Source: Rhea pennata
Lineage: Eukaryota; Chordata; Aves; Rheiformes; Rheidae
Reading direction: 5' to 3'
DNA: 64,000 bases
NCBI RefSeq assembly: GCF_028389875.1
Contig: NC_084670.1
Location: 13,239,383-13,303,382 of the forward strand
Made by a program: the position numbers and the translations under genes. Positions 1-11,548 of the stretch are shown piece by piece (within the stretch, counting starts at the first letter, position 1; the number at the start of each line of letters is the position of its first letter). The notes beneath the pieces are model-generated. The model did not search any database and had not been told where the DNA came from. It saw nothing but the letters and a program-made list of their open reading frames with translations.

Positions 1-384
1 GCTAACTTTTGGCTTTTTCATTACATTAACATTTCTGCCTATTACAGTGGAGCATAAATTGTACTAACAGTTGCATTAAAAATCCCTCTTTTAATCAACT
101 GCTCTAACAGTAACATGCACACTTAAACAGTCTTAACAGTGTTCTTTATAGTTTTACTGAATAAAACCAGGTATTCAAATGTAGGTTTGCTTGAGCAAGG
201 GACTTGTGAAATATAGCCCTCAGAGAATATGTAGAGCACTTTATTCCATACTTTAAAGGTTCAGACCCTAGTTAACGGATTTTACAATAACATATTACAG
301 AAAGTGACACTGAATAGCCTGTGCAATGACAATACATCCCTTACCAGATGTATTGCTTGCGCAGTGTGATAAAATTGTACTCAC

Positions 385-3300
385 TTTCACAATCTCAGTG
401 GAAGGCATAGTAAACATGTAAAGCTGGTTTTTAGTTGTGCTAACAATCATTGTTTCCTCAGAGGGACTGAAGCATATACATATAATGTCCTCTCTGCCTG
501 ACTGTTCTGATTCACTGTTGCAAAAGTCCCGAGGAATCTGCAGAAGGAATGCATTATACGGATAGTCCTGGTCTCTGTATTTTAGTAGTAGGCACTCACC
601 CACACTTGTCATGCAATGCTACTCTAATAAGCATAAACATAATACCAGTAAGAAAACTTGGGTATTAAATAGTACGTAACCTCTGTAACAATATAGGACA
701 AGACAACCTAATTGTATCTATAGCCACCAAAGTTCAAAAATTTCCAGTGGCCATTTCAGCAGTAATCTTAAAAATGGCATTAATCTACACAAACCAAAAT
801 GGTAGCAGAAAAGAATAAGCAAAAAGTCTATCAAGTGTCAGAATTCAAAATGCCTGAAAACTGTGATTTCATAATAACAGTTCTTTGCAGGGTAACATTC
901 AGGTTGGTAAGAGTCCTCTTTCAAGTGTCCCACATGAAGAACATTCCTGGTCAACAGACCACAGGGGCTACATGTTCACTTGCGATTCATGAGCTCTTCC
1001 TGTTTTAGACCCGGCTTCACAAGCCCCGGTCAACCGGTGGATTCCGATTCACAGCTCTCAAACCATGCATAGCTTAGAGCCATGCATATACAGACCTCAA
1101 GACAAAGCCACATCACTTGCATGGTAAAATGCCTGTGCTCTTTCCAATTTGAGGAATGATCTGCTATGGAAGGAGGTAAGTTGGCTGTGGCTGATGGCAC
1201 TGGGCTATCCCTGAATCCATCTCTGTCTATTCTTCCAAATAACCCAATGAAGAAACATGCATTTCCTGACCATTCCTAGAACTTCCTTGGGCCTAGGAAG
1301 TATGCAGTAGCTATGGTGTGACTCAGTCCTCTGAAAGCTTTGATGTGCAGCTTACATTTTTTTAAGACTGGCCAAAAGGGAAAGCCCACTGTGGAATCTA
1401 CATAAGTGGTATCTAAGAAGTTGCAGTGCTTGTAATGTCCTCTATACCTTCAACTGAAAAAGAGACTATGCACACACAGACCAAAAAATACCTTTTAGAC
1501 AATGCATGCACTCAAGTGGCAATAGCAAATTATTTTTTATCTAAAAAGATAATGTGCAAGTAATGACAATATTTAGTGAAACAGTGCCAGACAGATTAGA
1601 CCATTGGCTACTTCTCTGATGAACCCAAGACAAGCCAGACTTATGAAGCTTGTGTTTCAAGGTAGTAGGCACTTCAGACATGCTAGACTCAGCATCTGAA
1701 TGGCGACATTTAACTCAGACTGCACAGAATAGCTACCTTGGCTTGGGACAAGAAATCTTATGCTACTGTAATACTGCAGGGGACCAGCTGAAGAATAGAG
1801 GCATGGTCAATCCTTTATAGATTTTAAGGGAAGTTACAAGGACCAGTTCTTGCTTAGAAAATAGTAACTATTTTTTAGGTCTCACAAGATTACCCCTTTT
1901 CCCTACTAAAACAAGCTCTTCAGCTTTGGTATCCTGGCGGACAGATGTCACCAGCTAGACTGTATCAGTGTCACACATTACAGAATGAAGCCTTCAACAT
2001 TTGACACAGAAGACAGTATAAAGAGCCACAGCACATCTAACCAGTGACACTGGCTAACATTACACTCTTACTGTATATAATATCAAAGTGCTAACTGCCT
2101 GAGCCCAGGTTACCATGAAGATCATTTACAATCCCAGTATGAATGTTGTAGCTGACAACTCCTTTGCTGCAACAAATTTTTGTGTAACAATGAAAAGGTT
2201 TTTTATCTGGAAAAGAAAGCTTTCCTGAGGACTAGTCTAAAACTATGGTACAAATCTTCCCTTCTACTTTGAATTTATTTGGCTTGGCATTTTTTTAAGT
2301 TGCATAACACTGTATATATTAAAAGCTATTAAAGTAAACTGCATTGTATGTATATATTCCCCAAAGAAAGAACTAGAAGCAACTAAATGACATATGGTAT
2401 ACTGCTAAGACACTCACACATCACATTTGTGTGTATATTCTTGTACTGCTTATAATATAGAAGAACTAACTAATGCTTTCATAGCCAAGGCAGCTTCCAG
2501 CATTTAGGAACTGGTAAGGGCCACCACCATCCTGGTACTGAAAAGCCAAAGGCAGGCAGAAGCAGGATGAAATCAACTGTTCCTTCACAGGAACAGCAAG
2601 GCCCAGGCCCTAGTATATGACAGCAATGTACTGTCATAACAGATTTCAATTTCCGACAGCAGAGACTTGGAAGCTGACAAAGACAAAATAAGTATCCATA
2701 GGCACACAAGGCTTTGTCCTAGTGATCTAACTTTTATGATCTCAAGCATAGGGAAGATCTAACCTATTAGAACCACCGTATAAAGGCATGACCAGATCAT
2801 CACAGAGTTAAATGATCTTGTCCAGGCAGTTCAGTAAGTAAATGCATAAACCTCGCTACAGAATAGTTACAATTTCTGCTAGATTATTTAATCTATTAAG
2901 AGTGCATAAGTCTCCTTACTATAATAACAAAGATTTCAGGGAAAAAAAAAACTTTGCCTTGGAAAAAAACAAACAGCCCAGTTCTTCTCAGAAAAAAAAA
3001 AAGTTTCTTAAAGGTTTCCTTAAATTCAGCAAATTCAAAGCCCATTTTTCATGTGTGAACTTGCAGAATTACCTTGCAAAAGGATGACTGTCATTGACTT
3101 TCAGTGTGACCTCTGACAAGTTACTTCCTTTCTGCATCACTAGGACAATAAGCTAATGCTTACAGTCTGCTTTAAAGTTATGCTAAAATTTATTATTAAC
3201 AACTGAACCAGAAGCAAAAAGGAACAGGCCTCAGCTGCATAACTGTTTGGAAAAGCTTTTCTTCCCCCATCATAGACAGCCACCTACCCAGATTTCTTGA

Positions 3301-6300
3301 GTCTCCTTGTAGACTTCCTTTTCCTCTGTCTTCTCAAACAGAAGAACAACCCCTGGGCTAGATGAACATGCAAAGCCTTTGGAATAAGCTGCAACCGCAT
3401 ATATTTGAGGCAAAGAATCCTGTTGTAAGCCATTTTCATCAGAGACCAGATCACAAGAGATATCAGAAGAATCGAAAGCAGAAAATGAAGTAAGGCTTAA
3501 GAAGAATAAAAAAAGACAAAAAAAACCCAAAAACTTTTATCAGTGGCAATTAAAATATCATAACCCATTCATAAAATCGACAAAAACAAAATAAATGAAA
3601 GATCTGCAAGTAGGTACAAGGCAGGTCCTGCAAGCAATTTTCATTTTCATTACCTCCCAGGTTCTTTTGTTGTTGCATCTTCTTCTAATTCCCTGGGTGG
3701 TATTTTGTGCTCAACACTTGTCTCCCAGCGCACCTCTCCACTTTCAAATATGATAAGTTTGCCTGTATCGGTGCCACATACAACCTTCTCTGCAGACAGC
3801 CACGCATGGCACAGGTAGTTCTGTAGCTCTCCCTTCTGTAAATTTGTTGTCTTCAAAGTTCCTTCACTATATTTTAGAAGTTTAAAAATGCCATTTCCAG
3901 TGACACAAACCTGTGCATTGTCTTGAGGACTGAAGCTCACCTGTGGAACAGGAAAGAGAAAATACTTTACACAACTATGTACACTCTCAGAGCTTTAAAA
4001 GCAAATAAGCAAATATAAAACCTGTTCCAAAGACTTTCAATATCAGATACAGGAAAACAAGCTAGAGGAAAAGGTTCACAGAAACAGACATCTGAATCTC
4101 AATGTAATATGGAAGAGGAAGCAGATTCTGTCCTTGAGGATCAAATGACAGAAGTATGGCCAAAATACACCTTTACAGATGATCAGCAAGTTTTTCAGGT
4201 ATCAGGCTATTAATTCTTAAAGGCCAGATGGAATTTCTGTGTCTCAGGAGAGGAAACTCTTCTCTGTTATGCATATGAATTTGTATAATTAGGTGTTTAT
4301 TAGTGAAAACAGAGGAGCAGCCATCTTATCATCTAACATGAAAGCCAGCAGAGATAGAGAGACCTAGGTTTTCATGCTTAATGGGACTTTAGACAGCAAT
4401 GATCTCCACAGTCAATTTCCCCTCTTCAGGAACAGAGCTCATGAAGTTAGTATTTCACCCAACTTCTGCATGTTCCCCATGAAAGATGGCTGCTAAGGCC
4501 CAATCAACCCATTTAACTGGAAGTCTCTTACCTCCCAAGAAAGATACTTAAAAAAAAATACTCAAAATAGGATGCAGGAATTGTTTGAGTGCCATCAATC
4601 TGCTCCTAGCCACTCTTCTGGGGTAGTTCTCAGATCTAGACATAGGACAGACTGCAGGAAGGAGGTGCATAAGTGTGGTGCATGAGCTCATGGCGCATGA
4701 GCATGCTCAAAGCTTTCAAGATGTGCTGGGCCTACCAAGCATGGCCAATATATTTAATGGATGTTTTTGCAGAGATATGATGGAAACACTGCATATACAT
4801 AGATCAGATGTACTGCCCACATACCACAGATCTCATGTGAAGTAGAAACATGAGAATATCCATAACGGATCAACACAAAAATCCATTTAGCCCAGTGTCC
4901 TACTGCTGAGAAAGGCCAAGAGCAGATGCCAAGAAAGGTTATGGAAGCTGTACCTAATCTACAGCATAGACCCTTCTCCTCCTTCTCATGCCCTGGAAAT
5001 AAAACATATAACACGGGAAAACTAAACAAATACCAGTTTCTAGGTCAGTGATTATATTATGCTTATCTGTCAGAATGAGACCAGACACAGGACTTAGCTG
5101 AATTGTTTTTTAGTTAGAAATTATCTTCACAATTTTCTAGAAACTTGAAGGATACTCTGACTGATGACAGAACACAGTTCACACATATTCTTCAAACCTA
5201 TGTAATTTCCACACATTATGGTGGAAAAGGAACCGCCTCTTGATATTAATTCTCTCAGCTGGTTTGTTGTCTATGAGAAACTTCGTTCATTTTCAGAGTG
5301 CTAGTTTGTAGCCATTCTAGATTTTGTGATTTTTAGGATCACAAAATTGTAGAGGAATTTATGGTGGAAAGGACCTCTCCTGACCAACTCCTAACTCAGA
5401 AGAGGTCTTACTGGATCAGGCCACTCAGGGCTGCATCCAGTCAAGTTGTGAGTATCTCCAAGGACAGAGATAGTACATCTCTCTGGGCTGTTTTCCAGTG
5501 TTCCACTACCCGCATTGTGATTTTTTTTTTTTTTTTTTTTTTTTTTGCTTTGATACACAGGAAGGAATTTCTCTTTTCAGCAATTTGTGACCACTGCCTC
5601 TAATTCTTTTCCCGTGCATCTCTGAGGACAACCTGGCTCCATCTTCTTTACAATTCCCTCTCTAGGAAGACAGTAATTAGCCTTTCTTCCAGGCAAAATT
5701 CCTGACTCAGTCCCTCTTTATAGGTCAAGTGCTCCAGTCCTTGCATTCATGGCAACTCCGAGCTGGTTGTGGTAGCTGTGGTAACCCCTTTTCTTTCTCC
5801 AGGTTTTCTTTTATCTGTCTCATATCAACTTTTGAGTCTTGCTACCTGGCATTTGGTACTTCTTAATCTGAAGTTTTATCTTTTTACCTCTCCTTTTTGA
5901 CATGGTGCATCAGGCTCCATTGGGCCAACTGCCAAAAGAACCTGTCACCTGTGAATCCTAATATTAAAAATGACTGGTGGAGACACTTCTGGAACAGCAC
6001 AGCATTATTCTTACTCTGTTTTACCAGGAGCAGGCTTGTGGGTATCCCTCGTCTCCCAGAAAGGAGGGGGCCCACTGGAAGGAGGCTCCGGGCCCGGCAC
6101 TGCCCCGATGCAAGGGCCGCAGCCGTTACCTGGCACAGGCCGCTGCCTGGGGCCTCGATGTGGATCGCCGCCATGAGCCGCTGCTTCTCCCAGAGCCAGT
6201 AGGCGAGATGCACCTCGGGGGGGGCAGTGGCAGCTGCCAGGTAGCGAGAGTCGGGGGAGAAAGCCAGAGCCACGAACTCCTGCACTGGGAGCTCGGTGGT

Positions 6301-6680
6301 GGCCAGCGTCCGCCGCCGCCGCGACGGCACCACCGACACCTCGTACACTGTCACGGACGGCTGCTCCGCCACCGTCTCCGAGACGGCCAGGTACCGCCGG
6401 TTGGGGCTGATGGCCAGCGCCTGCATGCCCTGGCTCTTCTCGGAGCCTGCGGGGAGAAGAGGGGTCAGGGCGGCCGCGGCGGGGCCCGGCCGGGGCCAGG
6501 GCCGGGGCCGGGGCCGCGGCCACCTGGGATGAACTTCTGCCACTTCTGCTCGATGTGGAACTGGACGCAGCTCGCCCCCGCCGCGTACAGCAGGATCTGC
6601 TCGTCGAAGAAGCAGAGGCCGCCGGCGACCTGCGAGCGGCAGCCGAAGATGGCCACGGGCTGCGCCACCACCGCCGACAT
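385..6680 (-). CDS. CFAP57: CFAP57 (WDR65), 5' part: WD-repeat cilia and flagella protein; first five coding exons
   Basis: The family is an axonemal WD-repeat plus coiled-coil protein linked to the inner dynein arm/regulatory region of motile cilia. Coding exons on the minus strand are 6680-6524, 6446-6130, 3940-3654, 3495-3288 and 537-385, all GT-AG and in phase, giving the N-terminal 374 residues of a protein of roughly 1,250. The start MSAVVAQ with FFDEQ near residue 24 matches the family's usual N terminus. Recognisable blocks are [23 protein letters not shown] with [40 protein letters not shown] and CFSPSEET, which are WD beta-propeller strands. Intron 1 is only 77 bp and very GC-rich; the others are 2.2 kb, 158 bp and 2.75 kb. 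The rest of the propeller and the coiled coil lie beyond the left edge. Positions 1-384 show no further exon. Identification is by recalled homology and is strong. Confidence 0.95.
4855..5005 (+). repeat. Decayed sauropsid interspersed repeat in CFAP57 intron 2
   Basis: The stretch reading GGATCAACACAAAAATCCAT then TTTAGCCCAGTGTCC and AAGAGCAGATGCCAAG resembles a very common reptile/bird repeat whose usual text is ggatcagaccaaaggtccat, agcccagtatcctgtct and gccaatagcagatgc. I recall the pattern but not its formal family (possibly CR1-related). Heavily diverged. Confidence 0.4.
5335..5750 (-). mobile_element. CR1 LINE fragment, 3' end, truncated, in CFAP57 intron 2
   Basis: Read on the plus strand it follows the reverse complement of chicken-type CR1 3' sequence: a GGAAAGGACCTCTCCTGACC block, CAGGGCTGCATCCAGTCAAG, GTGAGTATCTCCAAGGACAG, CATCTCTCTGGGC, GTTTTCCAGTGTTCCACTAC, then GGCTCCATCTTCTTTAC and GGTCAAGTGCTCCAG. 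The element therefore runs on the minus strand with its 3' end near 5335. Only the 3' few hundred bp are present, the usual 5' truncation, with no reverse transcriptase. It is interrupted by 26 T residues (5521-5546). CR1 is the dominant bird LINE, supporting the organism call. Confidence 0.85.
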
Positions 6681-6786
6681 GCTGCCGCCGCCGCGCCGCC
6701 GCCGTCGCCACGGCAACCGCGGCGCCGGCCCCGCCGGAAGCGGCGGCGGCGCGGCCGGAAGCGGCGGCGGCTCCGGCGGCGGCAGC
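6681..6786. promoter_or_regulatory. Bidirectional promoter between CFAP57 and EBNA1BP2
   Basis: Only 106 bp separate the two divergent start codons, so the 5' UTRs and core promoters must overlap or extend into the genes. There is no TATA box. An exact RFX X-box, GTCGCC-AC-GGCAAC, lies at 6704-6717, 24 bp upstream of the CFAP57 ATG. Two CCGGAAG (ETS/GABP-type) motifs at 6734-6740 and 6755-6761 sit in a 21-bp direct repeat nearer EBNA1BP2. Motifs are read directly; factor binding is inferred from the known consensus sequences. Confidence 0.85.
6704..6717. promoter_or_regulatory. RFX X-box of CFAP57
   Basis: GTCGCC AC GGCAAC fits the RFX consensus GTNRCC(N0-3)RGYAAC with no mismatch. RFX factors drive ciliary genes, and the usual location is close to the transcription start. 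It is 24 bp from the CFAP57 ATG and 69 bp from the EBNA1BP2 ATG. Binding is inferred. Confidence 0.75.
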
Positions 6787-9700
6787 ATGGCGCGGCGCGG
6801 CTCCCTCTCGGACTCGGCGTCGGAGGACTCGGCCCTCTCGGACTCGGAGGTGACCCGCGGGCGGGCGGCGGCGGGCGGAGCCCGCTGGGGCGCGGGGCGG
6901 CGGCGCGGCCTGGCCCGGCGCGGCGCGGCGCGGCGCGGCCCGGCCTGACCGCTCTCCTCCGCGCAGCTCCAGGAGGCGTTTTCGAGGGGCGCGCTGAAGC
7001 CGGGGCTCAACGTGGTGCTGGAGGGGCGGCCGCGGGCGCCCAACGACGTGGTGAGTTGGGGCCTGCGGCGGCGCGGCGCCCTGGGCGGGGCCTGCTTCCC
7101 CCCGGGGCCGGGTGCGGGGCGGGCGGCAGCCGGAGGTGCGTGGCGAGGCAGAGCTGCGGAGTCCCCGGAGCCACGTTCCCCTCGTCTGCGGCGGGGCGGG
7201 CAGGGGGGAGGGAGGGAGGGAGGGAGGGAGTCGCACCTTGCGGCTTGGGAAATTCAGGCTGGGTGTCAGGGCAAAATCCTTCACCCGGAGGTGGTGCAGC
7301 GCTTCAAGGAGCGTTGTGATCCCCATGCTGGGGGCCTGCGAGCCTGGGCTGGAGCCGAGGTTGGCTGTATCTGCTGTTGGCTTTGTCCTACTTCAAGTGA
7401 GAGTTAGACTATACAGTCCCTGGAGTTTCTTCCAAGCAGCACTGCTGTGATAATTTGGGGTACAACCCAACTGCCTTTGAGGACTAGCCCATTTTGTGGC
7501 CTGCATGTTCATTTGTGCCAACCTTGAAAAGCTTGTTTTGTGCCATGAAGTTGAGAGCGGTGCTTTTTTTTTTCTCTGTAGGATGGTTTGAAGCAGTGTC
7601 TCTCTGAATTCAAGCGACAGCTAGCTTGGGTGGAAAGGCTGGATGTGACTTTGGGTCCGGTATCGGACGTCATGGATCCAGTTTCACACAGCACTTCTGA
7701 CAAAGATGCTGTTGACCCTGAGAATGACTTCCAGAGAGAGATGAGCTTGTAAGTGTTTTAGAAAAAAAGAGAGAGATTTCTTGTAGGGTTTCAGCATATT
7801 GCTGCATGCTTGGAGTCTCCTGCCTGTACACAATTCTGGTGTCACTTCACCATCATGTTTCACAGTATCCCACAGACTACGATACTGGCTGTCACTGGTA
7901 TCATGTTACTTTTGCTCCATGTTGTGTGCATGTGTGACACAGCATGCTTTGTAGTGCTATTGCATTATATGGGTGACAAACTGAGTGAAACACCAAAGCT
8001 TGAAGTCTCACCTGTTTTTTCAGCAACTCAGCTTTACTCTATTGGTTACAAGTAAGAATGCTGGTTTATAACTAAAAAGGCTACTTAAAGTAATTCAGGT
8101 TCAAATATTTTTTTTCCTTACCAAAATTTAACTGGAAAACTTTTTTAATATTAAATAGTCATGTAATGTTAAGTTAATTTGGCTACTGTTTCCTTGAAGG
8201 CTGCCAGTCTGTTTCGATGATGGTCAACAATACAATATCCTATAGTAGATTTCTGGAGTGTTTTTTAACCTGCTCAGTAGTCTTGGATTGGAGCTACAGT
8301 TGTTTGTTTTAGGAATTCTTGAGTAATCAGTGTAACAGTATTGTTCAAGATGACTTCAAGGATACTAAAATGTGCATCCAAAACCACTGTGGGTTATGCA
8401 AGTGTTTTATATCTTTTTTCCCCCTTGCATTGTACAGTACGGTATGTAAAAACTGTGATTGAGAACTGGATGAAGTATAAGTGCAAGATATCAGTGTTAA
8501 TATTGTACTGGCACCTACATTGCTTTTAGTACTAGTGTTTAATGCTGTATGGTACAGAATATTGATATAAGTCTGGGATGTAACAAAAATTTATCTGGTA
8601 TCAGCTAGCTTGTATGATCAGAACTTCTGTCACTGTCATGAGATAAGCTTGATACTCAGCATTGCCTCTCTAGTTACCGACAGGCTCAGGCCGCCGTCCT
8701 GGAAGCCCTTCCAAGGTTGCAAAAGCTACAGGTTCCTACTAGAAGGCCAGATGATTACTTTGCAGAAATGGCAAAATCTGACCAACAGATGCAGAAGGTA
8801 CGTAGTTTAAATGATGGCATTCTTTTCTGTGTTACAGGTTGATATTAGCTTGTATTAGGTACTCCCTTTGAGATTTGATTGTGTTCATTTCTGTGGGAAA
8901 GACCTGTGACAGTGTTTGTATTGGGATTTTTGTCTGTGGTAAGACATTTTTTCTTGTTTAAGTATTCCTTTGGAATGTGAGGAGTTCCATAACAGGCTGG
9001 AACATTAAGGTAGAAAGGTGATTTATAATTTCTCCTAACTGTAACTAATTTTAAAGATACAGAGAATTTTCTCCGTATATGTGAGTGCTTGTAAAGTCAG
9101 CTGTGTTTGTACTCTTTGCTCTGAGATTTGCGGTCGCCTGTGGCATTAACATGTGATCTCTTTTCCTAATTTAATTATCACTCTTCATTTATACTCACTG
9201 TCTTTTGATTCTTAGTGTTTTTAAACAGTATGTTATTGAATTAATCTATCATGGGTAGTGAGCGGGATGTGGTAGTAGTTTTGTAGTAAGAGGGCTGCAC
9301 AGCCATAATAAAGTACTCGTATTTTCCTTTGCATTACTGAACTCTTTTTTTTTTAATCTCCTAATAAGATTCGTCAGAAGCTTAAGAGTAAACAAGAAGC
9401 AATGGAGAAATCTGAGAAAGCAAAACAGCTCCGTGCACTGAGAAAATATGGCAAGAAGGTGAGGTGGAGCTAGAGAAGTGACCCATCTATAACAAGAATC
9501 TAAAGCCTGAGTGAGAAGCTTAGAAATTGAGACCACATGAGGCAGGCTAAAATATATGGAATCTGTTTAGTCTTTTATCTTGCTGCTTTGAAAAGAGAGA
9601 GAACAAAAAATGAGCTACCTAAGAAAAGTCTTGGGTACTAGAAGGAATGACACTAACACCCTCTCTTTGATCGCAGGTGCAAACAGAGATTCTGCAGAAA

Positions 9701-11081
9701 AGACAAAAGGAGAAAAAATCAATGTTGAATGCAGTCAAAAAATATCAGAAAGGTAAAGCTAACATTTAATAGAGCAAACGTGTAACTGGAAGAATAGTAG
9801 TGTGTGAGGAACATAAGGAACTGACGTGTGGTGTCGATCTGTAGTGGTGGGTAGTGAGTTTGAAAGACTGCTGCTGTTCAGAGTCATACAGCAACGGCAA
9901 CAAAAATCCTCCCAACTATCTGCCCTCCAGTAGGGGTGACTTGTTGCTATTACTTGCTTAGACTGAAAATTCCTATGTTCTGTGGTAGCAGCTGAGCAAC
10001 TATTTTGTCTTTGCTCTTGCAGGTCTCTCTGACAAGCTGGATTTCCTAGATGAAGAGCAGACTTCATCTCAGGGGAACAAGAAAGGCAGTACAAGTCAAC
10101 GGATAAAAAAAGGGTGAGACTAGGAAAGAAGGATACTAACGGCATAACTTGTGATTTTTCCAGTCCAGGAGTTTCTTTTGTAGAACGATGAAAGCTGTTT
10201 TAATCAATGTTCCTTAACAGTAAGATTCAGGTAGCTCTGTCTCTGTCTCTCTGTCTCTGTCTCTGTCTCTCTGTCTCTGTCTCTGTCTCTCTGTCTCTGT
10301 CTCTGTCTGTCTCTCTCTGTCTCTGTCTGTCTCTCTCTGTCTCTGTCTGTCTCTCTCTGTCTCTGTCTGTCTCTGTCTCTGTCTCCAAGTGTGGACAGAA
10401 TAGAGACAGAAATATGCTAATTTTTCTCTCTTCAGTAAGAGGGGAAAGGTTTATGCTAGCTGAAGGGAGTCTGTCAGCGGATACATGCGCCTTCTTTGGA
10501 GCTTCCTATTGGGGTTCTTTTTTCAGACCAAATGCCAAACGACGATACAAGAATCAGAAGTTCGGTTTTGGTGGGAAGAAGAAAGGCTCAAAGTGGAATA
10601 CAAAGGAGAGTTTTAATGATGTATCCAGCTTTCGGGTAAAAGTGGCTCACAACAAAGGCCCAGGAAAAGCGGGGAAAAAAGCCCTCAATGTAAGTAAAAT
10701 GTTGCATGCAAATGATTGCAATTGGCTGGGAAGCCAGCCCTGGCCTGGTAGGGCAACCTGAGTGCATTGTGGTGCCTCAGGTAGTGAGAATGTTTGTCTT
10801 TCGGAACTGAGCATAATTCAGTGACGGACAGTGTTGAAGGTAGTTGTTCAGTGTCTGAGCAGGCAAATGAGCAAAGGAGTAAGCAGGTACTGTTTGTTGC
10901 TACCTGTGTCCCAAAATCTCCCTCTCCAGAGAGACTGACAAATATCCTCTCCTTGGTGTCTTTTCCATGCTATAGAGCTAGAAGAAAGTTTGAAGACGTG
11001 AAACTAGCTGAATCTATTTTCTTTTTGCAGAAGAGACCTGGAAAAAGAGCAAGGCAGAAAATGAAGAGCCGAGCACGCTAA
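6787..11081 (+). CDS. EBNA1BP2: EBNA1BP2 (EBP2): nucleolar 60S ribosome-biogenesis factor
   Basis: EBP2 family protein needed for 27S pre-rRNA processing and 60S subunit assembly in the nucleolus; the human protein also binds EBNA1. Exons are 6787-6849, 6967-7050, 7582-7748, 8674-8797, 9369-9458, 9677-9752, 10023-10113, 10527-10689 and 11031-11081, all GT-AG, 909 bp, 302 aa (human 306). A short acidic/serine N terminus is followed by [11 protein letters not shown] (about residues 31-41), [12 protein letters not shown] in exon 3, [16 protein letters not shown] ending exon 4, a charged helical stretch across exons 5-6 ([15 protein letters not shown]), and a basic C terminus with [16 protein letters not shown] (about 237-252) and a final [16 protein letters not shown]. 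The start was chosen because it opens the only exon in phase with exon 2. Intron 7 carries a long CTCTGT array. The gene is head to head with CFAP57 and tail to tail with CFAP144. Confidence 0.98.
10235..10386. repeat. CTCTGT/CTGTCT pyrimidine-rich microsatellite in EBNA1BP2 intron 7
   Basis: About 150 bp of interleaved CTCTGT and CTGTCTCT units with higher-order blocks. It lies between exons 7 and 8, ending about 140 bp upstream of the exon 8 acceptor. It produces an artificial open frame of alternating Ser/Leu/Cys/Val that is not coding. Confidence 0.95.
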
Positions 11082-11285
11082 GTGGACTGTGCTCCTCAGT
11101 GGGGTTCCAGTGTTTCTGTGTTGTAAAATGCTTCTGCTGTCTTCAAGCATCTAACTGCAGAGCAAGCTAGATGCTTCCACGTGGCATGAAGAATGTTGGT
11201 GAAAACTAGTGCCTTATCACTAATTTTTTATTGTGTATTTCCTGAGGGATTGTTTTCAACTTACACCTTTGGTGCACGTGAAGTC

Positions 11286-11291
11286 ATTAAA
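11286..11291 (+). terminator. EBNA1BP2 poly(A) signal ATTAAA
   Basis: ATTAAA lies 205 bp after the stop codon and is followed by a GT-rich stretch (about 11320-11340), the usual layout of a vertebrate cleavage site. Confidence 0.6.
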
Positions 11292-11548
11292 TAGTTTGCA
11301 CAGAGCTCTTTAATGCCCCGTCCATGTTTATGTTGTGAGCAATGGCTGAAATCTCTGTTCCCTTTAGTCCGACAGCTTTTTCCACAGCTAATGTTGACTT
11401 GTACTTGCCGCACTTGAGTTCTGGGTCATGTTGCCAATGTTGAAATAAGAAGTCTGAGACCTGTCAAGGAGTTAAAACTTTTTTGGTCTCTTTGTGTAGA
11501 TGGTTTTGGAAACAATAGTGATACAAAAGCAGCAGTCTTACAAACAGG

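Larger units (their letters stand above)
6050..7240. other. CpG island over the CFAP57/EBNA1BP2 promoter
   Basis: Dense CG dinucleotides and high GC run from CFAP57 exon 2 through EBNA1BP2 intron 2, between AT-rich flanks. The island contains CFAP57 intron 1, with GGGGCC-type runs on the plus strand (6480-6520), GGCGC repeats in EBNA1BP2 intron 1 (about 6895-6945), and a run of GGGA units in intron 2 (7202-7230) with quadruplex potential. The boundaries are judged by eye. Confidence 0.85.

Noticed and set aside
4680-4691. 12-bp palindrome CATGAGCTCATG
   Set aside because: Perfect, but palindromes of this length are expected by chance in a window this size and nothing else marks the site.
5884-7326. 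480-codon minus-strand open frame over the CFAP57/EBNA1BP2 promoter
   Set aside because: It runs through the CFAP57 intron 1 and promoter and changes frame relative to the real exon 1; only exon 2 residues within it match the family. GC-rich DNA has few stops, so long chance frames are expected.
7689-8673. Possible C/D-box snoRNA in EBNA1BP2 intron 3 (GATGATGG near 8216)
   Set aside because: No proper C box (RTGATGA), no D box at a matching distance and no terminal stem.
10207-10761. 184-codon plus-strand frame beginning with Leu/Ser/Cys/Val repeats
   Set aside because: The first part is the translated CTCTGT microsatellite; the real coding part is only EBNA1BP2 exon 8 (10527-10689).
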